From an uncultured Lachnospiraceae bacterium (lineage in GTDB: Bacteria; Bacillota; Clostridia; Lachnospirales; Lachnospiraceae), in contig CAJUQO010000036.1 in the NCBI GenBank assembly GCA_910588295.1, positions 1-31,470 of the forward strand: 31,470 nt of DNA, in the 5' to 3' direction. The notes beneath the pieces are model-generated. The model was not told the origin of the DNA, ran no database searches, and worked only from the letters and a program-made list of their open reading frames with translations. Positions 16,689 to 24,652 of this stretch are shown here, one piece after another; the stretch's first letter is position 1; every line of letters starts with the position of its first letter. The translations under genes were made by a program, and so were the position numbers.

Positions 16689-17074
16689 AGGCTCAAAAAA
16701 CCGGTGATGACCTCCAGGAGAGTCAAAAGCACCGGCGCGCAGAGGGCCGCCAGGGTCAGTTTGCAGAAAAGCTCGATCTGCCCGGCCACCGCCGAATTTC
16801 CCGCATCTTTGCACAGGCTGGCGGCAAACTGCCCGATATAGGCCACGGCCAGCATTTTCAGCAGGATCTTCATGTAGGCCGGATCGACGGACAGATAAGT
16901 CTCCATTTTGCACACGGTCTCCCAAAGCCGGCTTAACCGCCCGGCAGCCAGCAGCAGGATTAAAAGACCCGTGGCCAACCCCACATAGAGGGCATACTCC
17001 TCCCGCCAGCCGCTGAAAAAACGCCCAAGCATCACCCCGCACACCCCCAGCAGGGCCACTTTATACACATCCAT
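16685..17074 (-). CDS. spoIIIAD: stage III sporulation protein AD
   Basis: SpoIIIAD is a small hydrophobic component of the SpoIIIA complex, 129 residues here as in the family. Four membrane segments are visible: about 5-20, 26-45, 70-85 and 103-125. The segment MKILLKMLAVAYIGQFAASLCKDAG is the strongly conserved family signature. ATG 17074 is preceded by a GAGGGGG site that overlaps the spoIIIAC stop region, with 12 bases between the two genes. The stop overlaps the presumed TTG start of spoIIIAE. Confidence 0.93.
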   Translation of the reverse strand: MDVYKVALLGVCGVMLGRFFSGWREEYALYVGLATGLLILLLAAGRLSRLWETVCKMETYLSVDPAYMKILLKMLAVAYIGQFAASLCKDAGNSAVAGQIELFCKLTLAALCAPVLLTLLEVITGFLSL

Positions 17075-17086
17075 ACGCCTGCCCCC

Positions 17087-17281
17087 TCAAAATGCAAACA
17101 ATGTCTCTATCGTTGCAAACAATTCCGAGATATAGGGCAGTATCCACATCAGCACAATCACCAGCCCGGCCAGGCTGGCCAAAAAAGCCTGCTCCTCCCT
17201 GCCACTGTGTTTTAATACCTGTGTCAGTACGGAAACCAGTATGCCCACCGCCCCTATTTTAAACAGAATACTTACTTCCAA
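17087..17281 (-). CDS. spoIIIAC: stage III sporulation protein AC
   Basis: SpoIIIAC is a 64-residue protein with two membrane segments (about 4-20 and 33-50) and the family pattern LFKIGAVGILVSVLTQVLKHSGREEQA. The correct start is TTG 17281, five bases behind a GGGAGG site, which gives exactly the usual family length. A longer open frame reaching 17458 runs through a palindromic insertion and into spoIIIAB, and has no family support. This gene is separated from spoIIIAB by 122 bases, the only sizeable gap in the operon. Confidence 0.92.
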   Translation of the reverse strand: MEVSILFKIGAVGILVSVLTQVLKHSGREEQAFLASLAGLVIVLMWILPYISELFATIETLFAF

Positions 17282-17403
17282 TACTGCCTCCCACCTGTTT
17301 ACTGGAAAAGTCTGCCGCCGTAGGCGGCATGCATTCAGGGATGCCCCATGCGCCAGTTCCGACTTTGATGCTTGGTGGTGCGGCAATGAGGCGCATGCCG
17401 GTT
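17282..17403 (-). repeat. palindromic insertion inside the spoIIIA operon (REP/MITE-like)
   Basis: The 122 bases between spoIIIAB and spoIIIAC hold nested inverted repeats: CATGCGCC and GGCGCATG face each other about 35 bases apart, GGCATGC and GCATGCC frame the element, and GCCGCC-TAC-GGCGGC forms a tight hairpin next to the spoIIIAC Shine-Dalgarno site. The rest of the operon is packed with overlaps or gaps under 30 bases, so this looks like a small inserted element. It encodes no protein that I can support. Whether it recurs in the genome cannot be told here. Confidence 0.55.
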
Positions 17404-17919
17404 TTAGAACAGCAGCACCGCCAAAAATAACCCGCCCATGATCCCCAACGCCCGGCATACCCTGCTCTTTTCGGGATACTGTTCCGACAGCTCCCGGATC
17501 TTGCTTTGTGTGTCCCGCAGATACATGTCCAATGTGTGGAGCTGGGTATCCCGATCCAGATAACCCAGATACGCCCCCATTCCTTTCAGGCTGTCCAGAT
17601 CTTCCTGCCTCAGATTACCTGTCCGCAGGCAGGCATCCACCTGTCGCGAAAAAATCTCCTCAAAACGGGTGTCTCCATGCTCTTTAAGCTCCCCGCCAAG
17701 AGCCCGTAGGAAATCCGCCTGGGGCTTTTCCATCCGCCTGCCCAGCCTGCCGAATATATCCGGCAGGGGCAGCCTCCCATACGCGATTTCCTGCCGGATC
17801 AGCATAGCCATCCGTTCCAGTCCCTTGAGCTCCCGGATGCGGGATTTCAGGCGGGATGCGTACAGCATACCCAACAGTGTGCTAAACAGGCAGCACAGCA
17901 AAAGCAGCGCGGGACGCAT
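17404..17919 (-). CDS. spoIIIAB: stage III sporulation protein AB
   Basis: SpoIIIAB resembles GspF-type membrane platform proteins and works with the SpoIIIAA ATPase. The 171-residue protein has an N-terminal membrane segment (about 4-20), a helical cytoplasmic region with LKGLERMAMLIRQEIAYGRLPLPDIFGRLGRR, and a C-terminal hydrophobic end (about 155-171). Length and helices match the family. Its ATG shares one base with the spoIIIAA stop (TGATG), so the two are coupled. It is followed by the palindromic insertion rather than directly by spoIIIAC. Confidence 0.92.
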   Translation of the reverse strand: MRPALLLLCCLFSTLLGMLYASRLKSRIRELKGLERMAMLIRQEIAYGRLPLPDIFGRLGRRMEKPQADFLRALGGELKEHGDTRFEEIFSRQVDACLRTGNLRQEDLDSLKGMGAYLGYLDRDTQLHTLDMYLRDTQSKIRELSEQYPEKSRVCRALGIMGGLFLAVLLF

Positions 17920-18902
17920 CAGCTTCCTGTTTTGGCCAGAGGCAGAGAGCCGCCGCGCCCGTCGTACAGGCAGGTTCCCCGGCCGTCGTAGATCTCCCGG
18001 ACACGGCCCGGGGCGGCGGCGCCGTCCAGGATCACATACCTCTCAAAAATCCGCTCCGCTACCAGCTTCTCCAGCATGGGCCTGCGGCGCACATCCTCCA
18101 TGGTACTGCCATGGACGGTAGCCAGTATCTTGCAGCCGCAGCCCGCCACCGTCTCCACGGCCCGGATATCTTCCCCCGTGGCAATCTCATCCACGGCTAT
18201 AACCGCCGGGGACATGGAACGCACCAGCATCATCATCCCTTGGGCCTTGGGGCACCCGTCCAGCACATCCGTGCGCACCCCCAGGTCATTCTGGGGTATT
18301 CCCAGATAACAGCCGCCGATCTCTGACCGCTCGTCCACCACCCCCACGGAAAGACCCGGGCAACTTTCCGTACCGTCGGATATCCTGCGGATCAGCTCCC
18401 GGAGCAATGTGGTCTTGCCGCAGCGGGGCGCCGACACGATCAGGGTGTGATAGACCCCGCCCCCCTCAACCACGTAGGGAAGCAGCTGCTCCGCACATCC
18501 CGGTATTTGGTGGGCGATCCGCACATTGATAAAAGAAATATACTGCACGCTTTTGAGCTTTTCCCCTTCCACCACAGCCCTGCCCGCCACGCCGACCCGG
18601 TGTCCCCCCTGCACGGTAAGATATCCCTGGCGCAGTTCCTCCTCGTAGGCATACATGGAATAGCTGCTGATATACTCCAGGGTTCCACTAATATCCTCCG
18701 GTGTCACCGTGTAGCCCTTCTGCCGTATAGACCATTGCCGGCCAAAGCCGTCAAGAAATACCTCCCGCCCGTCGTAGAGCAGGATCAGGGGCTTGTTCAC
18801 CCTGAGGCGTATCTCCTGCAGTCTGTCAAAATCCAGATTGGCCCGTCCCAGGATATCCCTGAGACGGCCTGGAAATAATTTTAATACATCCTCTCGCTTC
18901 AT
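17919..18902 (-). CDS. spoIIIAA: stage III sporulation protein AA, ATPase
   Basis: SpoIIIAA is the secretion-type ATPase energising the SpoIIIA channel in the mother cell during engulfment. The 327-residue protein shows a Walker A, SAPRCGKT (157-164), an acidic strand VGVVDERSEIGG, and a Walker B-like VIAVDEIATGED. The N-terminal domain carries GYLTVQGGHRVGVAGRAV, typical for the family. ATG 18902 has a GGAG site nine bases upstream. It is the first gene of the operon, separated by 74 bases from the helicase gene; a candidate sigma-E promoter sits in that gap. In Bacillus the operon follows other genes, so the helicase neighbour is a Clostridia-specific arrangement. Confidence 0.94.
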   Translation of the reverse strand: MKREDVLKLFPGRLRDILGRANLDFDRLQEIRLRVNKPLILLYDGREVFLDGFGRQWSIRQKGYTVTPEDISGTLEYISSYSMYAYEEELRQGYLTVQGGHRVGVAGRAVVEGEKLKSVQYISFINVRIAHQIPGCAEQLLPYVVEGGGVYHTLIVSAPRCGKTTLLRELIRRISDGTESCPGLSVGVVDERSEIGGCYLGIPQNDLGVRTDVLDGCPKAQGMMMLVRSMSPAVIAVDEIATGEDIRAVETVAGCGCKILATVHGSTMEDVRRRPMLEKLVAERIFERYVILDGAAAPGRVREIYDGRGTCLYDGRGGSLPLAKTGS

Positions 18903-18958
18903 TCACACTCACTCCTATGGAACCGCTGCCCGGCCTCCGCACAGCCGCCTATGAAATT

Positions 18959-18986
18959 ACTATATGCGCCGCTTTTTTATTCATGA
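18959..18986 (-). promoter_or_regulatory. candidate sigma-E promoter of spoIIIA
   Basis: On the minus strand CATATAGT (18966-18959) resembles the sigma-E -10 element (CATACAMT), matching at six of eight positions. TCATGAA (18986-18980) fits the -35 pattern only partly, with a 13-base spacer. The position, about 55 bases ahead of spoIIIAA and beside the helicase stop, is right for the promoter known to drive this operon in other spore formers. Confidence 0.4.
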
Positions 18987-20818
18987 CAGGAAAAATCCGA
19001 ATCTTCCCCCGCCACTTCCCTGAGAAAGCGGGAGGGCATATGCCGCCCGCTGCCATCCGGTTTCCGGTAATACAGGCAGAGATTTTTTTTCGCTCTAGTC
19101 ACACCCACGTAAAACATCCGCCGTTCCTCCTCCGTATCCGCCTGATGCCAGGGAATATTCCCCTCATTAATATCCAAGATGTGTACAGAAGCAAATTCCA
19201 GGCCCTTGGCCCGATGTAGGGTGCCCAGCCATACGCCATCGTCAGGCCTGTCCGCCTCCATCCGCCGTATTTTCCCGCGGTACTGCCGAAGCCCTTCTCT
19301 GTACTCCGATAAATTTCGTTTCCCCGCCGCCATCCGCTGAAGACTCTCCAGAATTTCCTGAAGCCCCTCGAAATCCGTTCCTTTCCCGGCGGCATATGCC
19401 TCCAGATAACCGCCGTACCCTATACCATAGCGAATATAATTTATGGCCGCGTAGGGCGGCATTCCAGACAGGATGCCCAGATCCCGCTCCAAGGTTCCGA
19501 GAGCCCGGGCCATTCCCTCCTTTTCCCGGCAGGCCAGGCGGGCGGCAGCCAGATCCACCCGCTCTTCCTGAAACAGCATCCGGGGAAGATACCGCTCCGG
19601 ACGGTTCAGCACCCGGAATAGAAGACGCCTCTCCCGCTCGCCCCCGGCCAGGCGCAGGTAGGCCTCCATATCCTTCCATATAAAATGCTCTGACAGATCC
19701 GGGGGCTTCTCCGTAGAACAAAAAGGGATATTCTCCTCCACAAAACGCTGGAGCACGGGACGGAGCCCGCCGTTCGTCCTGGCCAGCACCGCTATATCCG
19801 AGATTTTTTCTCCATTATTCACATCCCACCTGACCTGTTCCAGCAATCTCTCCGTCTCCTCCCGTCTGTCCCGGCAGGGAAACCGTTCTATGCGCCCGCC
19901 CTCCGCCGCGGCAGACCGGATATTCTTTTCATATCTTTTACTGTTATGGCCGATCAGACGCCGGGAAGCCTCCACGATCTTCGGCATACAGCGATAATTT
20001 TTCTCCAGCCGGATCACCTCCATGCCAGGATAATCCTCCGGCGCCCCCAACATGATCTCCGGTCTCGCTCCCCGAAAACCGTAAATGGACTGGTCGTCGT
20101 CCCCCACCAGGAACAGCTCGTTTTCCGGCAGGGCCAGCCTTTTGAGGAGCTCGTACTGAACCGTGTCGATATCCTGAAATTCGTCCACCAAGATATGGGA
20201 AAAGCGGCGCTGCCACTGTTCCTCTATCTGAGAATCCTGTTTAAACAGTGCAAGGCTCTTCACCAACAGGTCGTCAAAATCCAGCCAGCCCCTATCCCTC
20301 AACATACGTCCATACTCCCTGTATACGGCCGGAAAATCCTCCTTATCCACGCTCTCCGGAGAAAATTTCTCCCAACTGACCGACCGGTTTTTTAAACAGG
20401 ACAGCTCCTGTTCCAACGCCTCAGCCTGCTGCCGGGGCTGGTTTCCGGCCAGCCCCAGCCGATACAACAGGGCCTCCAGAAGTTTCTGTTTCTTTACGCC
20501 GGACAGCAGGTTTCCGCCGGATATCCCCCATGCCCCGCGCAAAACGGCATAGAATATCCCGTGGAAGGTGGAAAAAGTCACCGCCGTGGCCCTCTGTCCC
20601 GACAGGGACAGATAACGCTCCCGCATCTGGGCAGCGGCGGCCTTTGTAAAAGTCACAGCCAGCACCGACCGGGGGGAGACCTGCTGCTTTTCAATTAAAT
20701 ACTGTATTCGGGAAATAATCACAGAAGTTTTTCCGGAGCCTGGGCCGGCGAGAACCAGCACGGCCCCGGAAGGATGGGCGACTGCCCGGGATTGGGATTC
20801 GTTTAATTGCAGCTTAAT
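18977..20818 (-). CDS. UvrD/PcrA-like superfamily 1 DNA helicase (start uncertain)
   Basis: A 3'-5' SF1 helicase of about 613 residues. Motifs in order: Q-motif LNESQSRAV, Walker A LAGPGSGKT near residue 30, SFSTFHGIF-like motif Ib region, Walker B VDEFQDID, motif III GDDDQSIYGFRGA, motif IV region EKNYRC, motif V TLHRAKGLEFASVHI and motif VI FYVGVTRAKK. It is shorter than PcrA (about 730 residues) and lacks the usual C-terminal tail, like the small helicases common in Lachnospiraceae. The start is unclear: the homologous N-terminus begins close to the ATT at 20818, no ATG, GTG or TTG lies nearby, and the first ATG in frame is 20935, deep inside gltX. A rare ATT or CTG start, or coupling with gltX, would explain this. 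It likely acts in repair or replication-conflict clearance. Confidence 0.88.
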   Translation of the reverse strand: MKLQLNESQSRAVAHPSGAVLVLAGPGSGKTSVIISRIQYLIEKQQVSPRSVLAVTFTKAAAAQMRERYLSLSGQRATAVTFSTFHGIFYAVLRGAWGISGGNLLSGVKKQKLLEALLYRLGLAGNQPRQQAEALEQELSCLKNRSVSWEKFSPESVDKEDFPAVYREYGRMLRDRGWLDFDDLLVKSLALFKQDSQIEEQWQRRFSHILVDEFQDIDTVQYELLKRLALPENELFLVGDDDQSIYGFRGARPEIMLGAPEDYPGMEVIRLEKNYRCMPKIVEASRRLIGHNSKRYEKNIRSAAAEGGRIERFPCRDRREETERLLEQVRWDVNNGEKISDIAVLARTNGGLRPVLQRFVEENIPFCSTEKPPDLSEHFIWKDMEAYLRLAGGERERRLLFRVLNRPERYLPRMLFQEERVDLAAARLACREKEGMARALGTLERDLGILSGMPPYAAINYIRYGIGYGGYLEAYAAGKGTDFEGLQEILESLQRMAAGKRNLSEYREGLRQYRGKIRRMEADRPDDGVWLGTLHRAKGLEFASVHILDINEGNIPWHQADTEEERRMFYVGVTRAKKNLCLYYRKPDGSGRHMPSRFLREVAGEDSDFSCHE

Positions 20819-22257
20819 TTCTCTATGGCTGCGCGGATGCGGCGGAGGGACTCCTCCTTGCCGATAATCTCCAGGATCTCCGTAGCCCCCGCGGGCGTCA
20901 TCTGCCTGCCCGACGCAGCGGTACGGATCGGCCACATGACGTAGCCGGTTTTATAGCCCTTCTCCTTGCCGTAGGAGGTGAGCAGGGCAAAGAGGGCGTC
21001 GTTGGAATAATCCTCCTGGCCCTCCAGAAGAGGCAGCACCTCCCCCAGCACCTGCAGGGACGTCTCCGCCGTGGTCTTCATCTTTTTATGGGTATACATG
21101 GCCGTATCATACTCCGGCACCTCCCGGAAGAAATCCACCATCTCACAAATATCCGGCAGGGTCTCAATGCGGGTCTTCACCATGCCGGCGATCTTATGCA
21201 GATCCAGACTGTCCCCCAGGGATTTTTTCAGATAGGGCAGCGCCATCTCATAAAAAACATCCCCATCCATTTTTTTGATATACTCACCGTTCATCCACCG
21301 AAGCTTGGTCATATCAAAGACCGCCGGGGATTTACTCATGTGGCGGTAATCGAAATTCTCCACCAATTCTTCCAGAGACATAATCTCATTATTGTCCGAA
21401 GGGCTCCAGCCCAAAAGAGCCACGAAATTGACAATGGCATCCCTCACAAAACCCTGCTCCAAAAGATCCTCATAGGAGGAGTGGCCGCTCCTCTTGGACA
21501 GCTTCTGATGCTCCTCATTGGTGATCAGCGGACAGTGCACGTACACCGGCACCTCCCAGCCGAAGGCCTCATACAGACGGTTGTATTTCGGCGTGGAGGA
21601 CAGATATTCATTGCCCCGGACTACATGAGTAATCCCCATCAGATGGTCGTCCACTACGTTGGCGAAATTATACGTGGGGTAGCCGTCGGATTTGATCAGG
21701 ATCATATCGTCCAGCTCCGCATTGTTCACGGTGATATCGCCGTAAATCTCGTCGTGGAAGGTGGTGGTTCCCTCGGTGGGCATATTGATGCGGATCACAT
21801 GGGGAACACCCGCCGCCAGTTTCTCCTCCACCTCCTCTTTACCAAGATGCAGACAATGTTTGTCGTAGATGGCGATCTCCTTTCCGGCCACCGTAGTTCT
21901 CAAGCCCTCCAGGCGCTCCTTATCACAAAAGCAGTAATACGCATCTCCCTGCTCCACAAGCTGTCTGGCATATTTGAGATAAATACCCCGGGCATTCCTC
22001 TCGCTCTGGACGTAAGGCCCCACGCCCCCGTCCTTATCAGGCCCCTCATCATGAACCAGGCCTGTGTCCGCCAAAGTACGGTAGATGATATCCAGAGCCC
22101 CCTCCATGAAACGTTCCTGATCTGTATCTTCAATGCGGAGCATAAAAGTACCGCCCTCATGCTTTGCAATCAGATACGCGTACAGGGCCGTCCGCAGATT
22201 CCCGACATGCATCCTCCCCGTCGGACTGGGAGCAAATCTTGTCTTTACCTTACTCAT
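20803..22257 (-). CDS. gltX: glutamate--tRNA ligase
   Basis: Glutamyl-tRNA synthetase, 484 residues, a class I enzyme that charges tRNA-Glu (and in many Firmicutes also tRNA-Gln, later amidated). The N-terminus has FAPSPTGRMHVGN with the HIGH-type motif at 17-20 (HVGN), followed by LRIEDTDQERF. The KMSKS-type loop is KLSKRSGHSS. The C-terminal anticodon-binding region is helical and of usual length. ATG 22257 overlaps the ftsW stop by 8 bases, so the gene is coupled to the cell-division gene ahead of it. An adjacent helicase begins at or inside its 3' end. Confidence 0.95.
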   Translation of the reverse strand: MSKVKTRFAPSPTGRMHVGNLRTALYAYLIAKHEGGTFMLRIEDTDQERFMEGALDIIYRTLADTGLVHDEGPDKDGGVGPYVQSERNARGIYLKYARQLVEQGDAYYCFCDKERLEGLRTTVAGKEIAIYDKHCLHLGKEEVEEKLAAGVPHVIRINMPTEGTTTFHDEIYGDITVNNAELDDMILIKSDGYPTYNFANVVDDHLMGITHVVRGNEYLSSTPKYNRLYEAFGWEVPVYVHCPLITNEEHQKLSKRSGHSSYEDLLEQGFVRDAIVNFVALLGWSPSDNNEIMSLEELVENFDYRHMSKSPAVFDMTKLRWMNGEYIKKMDGDVFYEMALPYLKKSLGDSLDLHKIAGMVKTRIETLPDICEMVDFFREVPEYDTAMYTHKKMKTTAETSLQVLGEVLPLLEGQEDYSNDALFALLTSYGKEKGYKTGYVMWPIRTAASGRQMTPAGATEILEIIGKEESLRRIRAAIEKLSCN

Positions 22258-23476
22258 GTATCTCTGTCTCCTTCTCTTGGTTATAAATTTCCACCACTTC
22301 CGTACCTTCCCGGAACTGTATGCTCCTTGACACGCTTAAAGCTATGGCCAATTCCCCCATCAGGAATGCGATGGATGTACCGCCGTAGCTGAAAAAAGGC
22401 AGCGTAATGCCTGTGGTCGGGATCAGATTAATAGAAACGCATATATTCAGGATCACCTGCAGGGAAATATGGGCCATGATGCCCACCACCATCAGGGAAC
22501 CGTAGAGATCCGGCGCATTCTGGGCAATAAAGAACAGCCGATACAGCATATACCCGAACAGCATCAGTACAATAACCATGCCGAAAATCCCCAGTTCCTC
22601 GCAGATGATCGCAAAGATCATGTCGTTCTGAGCCTCGGGAATAGGGCCCAGCTTCTGGGCGCTATTGCCCAGCCCCTTGCCAAACAGACCGCCGGAGCCG
22701 ATGGCGTACAGCCCCTGTAGTACCTGGTATCCGCCGAAATCCGAGTACTTTTCCGGATCCATCCATACCAGGATACGTCGCAGGCGAAAACTCCCGGCCA
22801 GGCTCGCGTCCATATCCCGAAACTGCATATACAGTACAGCGCAGACCGCCGCGATACCCGCAGTCACGAGCAAAAAGGGCCAGGTCTTCGGGTGGCTCAC
22901 AAAAATAATGACAGCCGTGATCGCAGCTATGATCAGGGCCGTGCTCAGATTATCCGTAAAGAAAAATGCCCCCCCCGCTTGGATCATCCCGATAGCCAGC
23001 AGATAGGCCACGCCCTTGAAGCCCTTGATATTTTTCCCCATCTTAATAATCACCAGAGGGATAAACACGATGACCGCGATCTTGGCAATCTCCGAAGGCT
23101 GAAAAGTAACGCCCAGCTTCAGCCAGCGCCTGGAATTGTTGGCCTCCACACCCAGAGGCGTAAACCTTACCATCGCCATCAGTACAAGCGCAGCCATATA
23201 TACCCACCCGGCCAGCTTCGCGATGTAATGATAATTAAATCTGGACAGAAGGATACAGCCCAGTACTGAGGCCACACTGATCGGAGCCTGATGACGCAGG
23301 TACCACATGCTGTCATTCTGCATTTTTGCGCTGGCAGCCGCATCATAGGAACTGGCGCTGTAAAGAATCACCAGACCAAAACAGACCATCAACACAATGA
23401 CCGCCAGCAAATTGTAGTCGTAATAATCGGTGGGCTGCCATCTTTTTTTGAAGGCCGTCACGAATCTATTCCACAT
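22250..23476 (-). CDS. FtsW/RodA/SpoVE family peptidoglycan polymerase
   Basis: A SEDS-family lipid II polymerase of 408 residues with about ten membrane segments. Diagnostic pieces are RRWLKLGVTFQPSEIAKIAVI, the long loop with PEKYSDFGGYQVLQGLYAIGSGGLFGKGLGNSAQKLGPIPEAQNDMIFAIICEE (given here only as its position, roughly residues 225-285), and IPTTGITLPFFSYGGTS near the C-terminus. SEDS proteins pair with class B penicillin-binding proteins in septal or lateral wall synthesis. The sequence alone does not settle whether this is FtsW, RodA or SpoVE. No partner PBP is in the window. ATG 23476 has an AGGA site about ten bases upstream. Coupling to gltX downstream and ispG upstream suggests growth-linked expression. 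Confidence 0.9.
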   Translation of the reverse strand: MWNRFVTAFKKRWQPTDYYDYNLLAVIVLMVCFGLVILYSASSYDAAASAKMQNDSMWYLRHQAPISVASVLGCILLSRFNYHYIAKLAGWVYMAALVLMAMVRFTPLGVEANNSRRWLKLGVTFQPSEIAKIAVIVFIPLVIIKMGKNIKGFKGVAYLLAIGMIQAGGAFFFTDNLSTALIIAAITAVIIFVSHPKTWPFLLVTAGIAAVCAVLYMQFRDMDASLAGSFRLRRILVWMDPEKYSDFGGYQVLQGLYAIGSGGLFGKGLGNSAQKLGPIPEAQNDMIFAIICEELGIFGMVIVLMLFGYMLYRLFFIAQNAPDLYGSLMVVGIMAHISLQVILNICVSINLIPTTGITLPFFSYGGTSIAFLMGELAIALSVSRSIQFREGTEVVEIYNQEKETEIHE

Positions 23477-23494
23477 ATATATTATCCTGTCATA

Positions 23495-23519
23495 CGCTGC
23501 CGCGTAGCGCAGGGCAGCG
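23495..23519 (-). repeat. hairpin between ispG and the SEDS gene
   Basis: CGCTGCC and GGCAGCG face each other across an 11-base loop. There is no T-run behind the stem, so it is not a standard terminator; it could affect mRNA processing or stability between the two genes. Confidence 0.4.
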
Positions 23520-23522
23520 CCT

Positions 23523-24578
23523 TTACTCCTCCCAGGCTTTCAGCCTTTGATAGAGACACCCCAGAAGCCTGTCCTCGGGCACCTTTTTTACGATTTCCCC
23601 TTTCTGGATCAGCAGTCCCTCTCCTTTTCCCCCGGCAATGCCAATATCGGCCTCCCGGGCCTCGCCAGGCCCGTTAACCACACAGCCCATAACGGCCACC
23701 TTGATATCCAGGTCAAACTCCTGCACCATGTCTTCCACCCGCTCTGCCAGGCTGATCAGATCGATCTGGGTACGCCCGCAGGTCGGGCACGAGATCACCT
23801 CCACGCCGCCTTTGCGCAAACCCAGGGTCTTTAAAATCATTTTCGCAGACTTCACTTCCTCCCGGGGATCGCCGGTCAGGGATACCCGGATCGTGTCGCC
23901 GATACCCTTTGATAAAATGATCCCTAACCCCACCGCCGATTTGATATTACCGGAATATACGGTTCCGGCCTCGGTGATGCCCACATGGAGCGGATAGGAG
24001 GTCTGACCAGCGATCTGCTCATAGGCGGCCGCGCACATCAGCACATCAGACGACTTGATGCTGATGACCAGATTGTCATAACCCAAGTCCTCAATAAGCC
24101 TGGCCTGGCCCAAAGCGCTCTCCACCAGTCCCCCTGCAGTCACGCCATGATACTTTTCCACCAGCTCTTTTTCCAGGGAACCGCTGTTTACCCCCACCCG
24201 GATGGGAATACCGCGCTCTTTGGCGCAGGACACCACCGCCTGCACCCGCTCCCGGGCGCCGATATTGCCGGGATTGATCCGTATCTTATCCGCCCCGTGC
24301 TCTATGGCCGCGATAGCCAGCCTGTAATCAAAATGGATATCCGCCACCAGGGGAATATGAATCTTCGGCTTGATCCTCCCCAGAGCCTCCGCAGCCTGCA
24401 TGGTGGGTACAGCACAACGGATGATCTCGCAGCCCGCGCGCTCCAAGGCTAGGATCTGCTTCACCGTGGCCTCCGCGTCCTCCGTCCTCGTGGTAGTCAT
24501 GGACTGGATGAGAATCGGGTTCCCGCCGCCCACCACCGTATTTCCTATGTGAACCGTTTTCGTGTGATCTCGAAACAT
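23523..24578 (-). CDS. ispG: 4-hydroxy-3-methylbut-2-en-1-yl diphosphate synthase
   Basis: IspG (GcpE) is the penultimate iron-sulfur enzyme of the MEP isoprenoid pathway: it converts the cyclic diphosphate MEcPP to HMBPP. The 351-residue protein shows the TIM-barrel N-terminal half with PILIQSMTTTRTEDA and VADIHFDYRLAI, and the [4Fe-4S] ligands in SCPTCGRTQ and MGCVVNGPGEA. Its length is that of the bacterial short form. ATG 24578 has an AAAGGA site. It lies between telA and the SEDS gene, so isoprenoid supply (undecaprenyl carrier) and wall polymerisation are neighbours. No other MEP gene is present. Confidence 0.95.
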   Translation of the reverse strand: MFRDHTKTVHIGNTVVGGGNPILIQSMTTTRTEDAEATVKQILALERAGCEIIRCAVPTMQAAEALGRIKPKIHIPLVADIHFDYRLAIAAIEHGADKIRINPGNIGARERVQAVVSCAKERGIPIRVGVNSGSLEKELVEKYHGVTAGGLVESALGQARLIEDLGYDNLVISIKSSDVLMCAAAYEQIAGQTSYPLHVGITEAGTVYSGNIKSAVGLGIILSKGIGDTIRVSLTGDPREEVKSAKMILKTLGLRKGGVEVISCPTCGRTQIDLISLAERVEDMVQEFDLDIKVAVMGCVVNGPGEAREADIGIAGGKGEGLLIQKGEIVKKVPEDRLLGCLYQRLKAWEE

Positions 24579-24594
24579 CGCTCTTTCCTTTCCC

Positions 24595-24647
24595 CCCTCA
24601 CGAGAGGGCTCCGAGGGCTTTCCGCCTCCGAAGCGCTCTCCCGCGCT
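24595..24647 (-). repeat. two short hairpins between telA and ispG
   Basis: CCCTC-ACGA-GAGGG (24595-24608) and AGCGC-TCTCCC-GCGCT (24632-24647) are short perfect inverted repeats in the 74-base gap. Neither is followed by a T-run on the minus strand. They could be processing or pausing signals, or chance in GC-rich DNA. Confidence 0.35.
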
Positions 24648-24652
24648 CTGTC

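Noticed and set aside
17087..17458. Extended 123-residue version of SpoIIIAC
   Set aside because: The extra N-terminus is translated palindromic insertion and spoIIIAB sequence; the TTG at 17281 gives the exact family length with a strong Shine-Dalgarno site.
21088..22392. Plus-strand open frame of 434 codons opposite gltX
   Set aside because: gltX carries all family motifs on the other strand; this frame has none.
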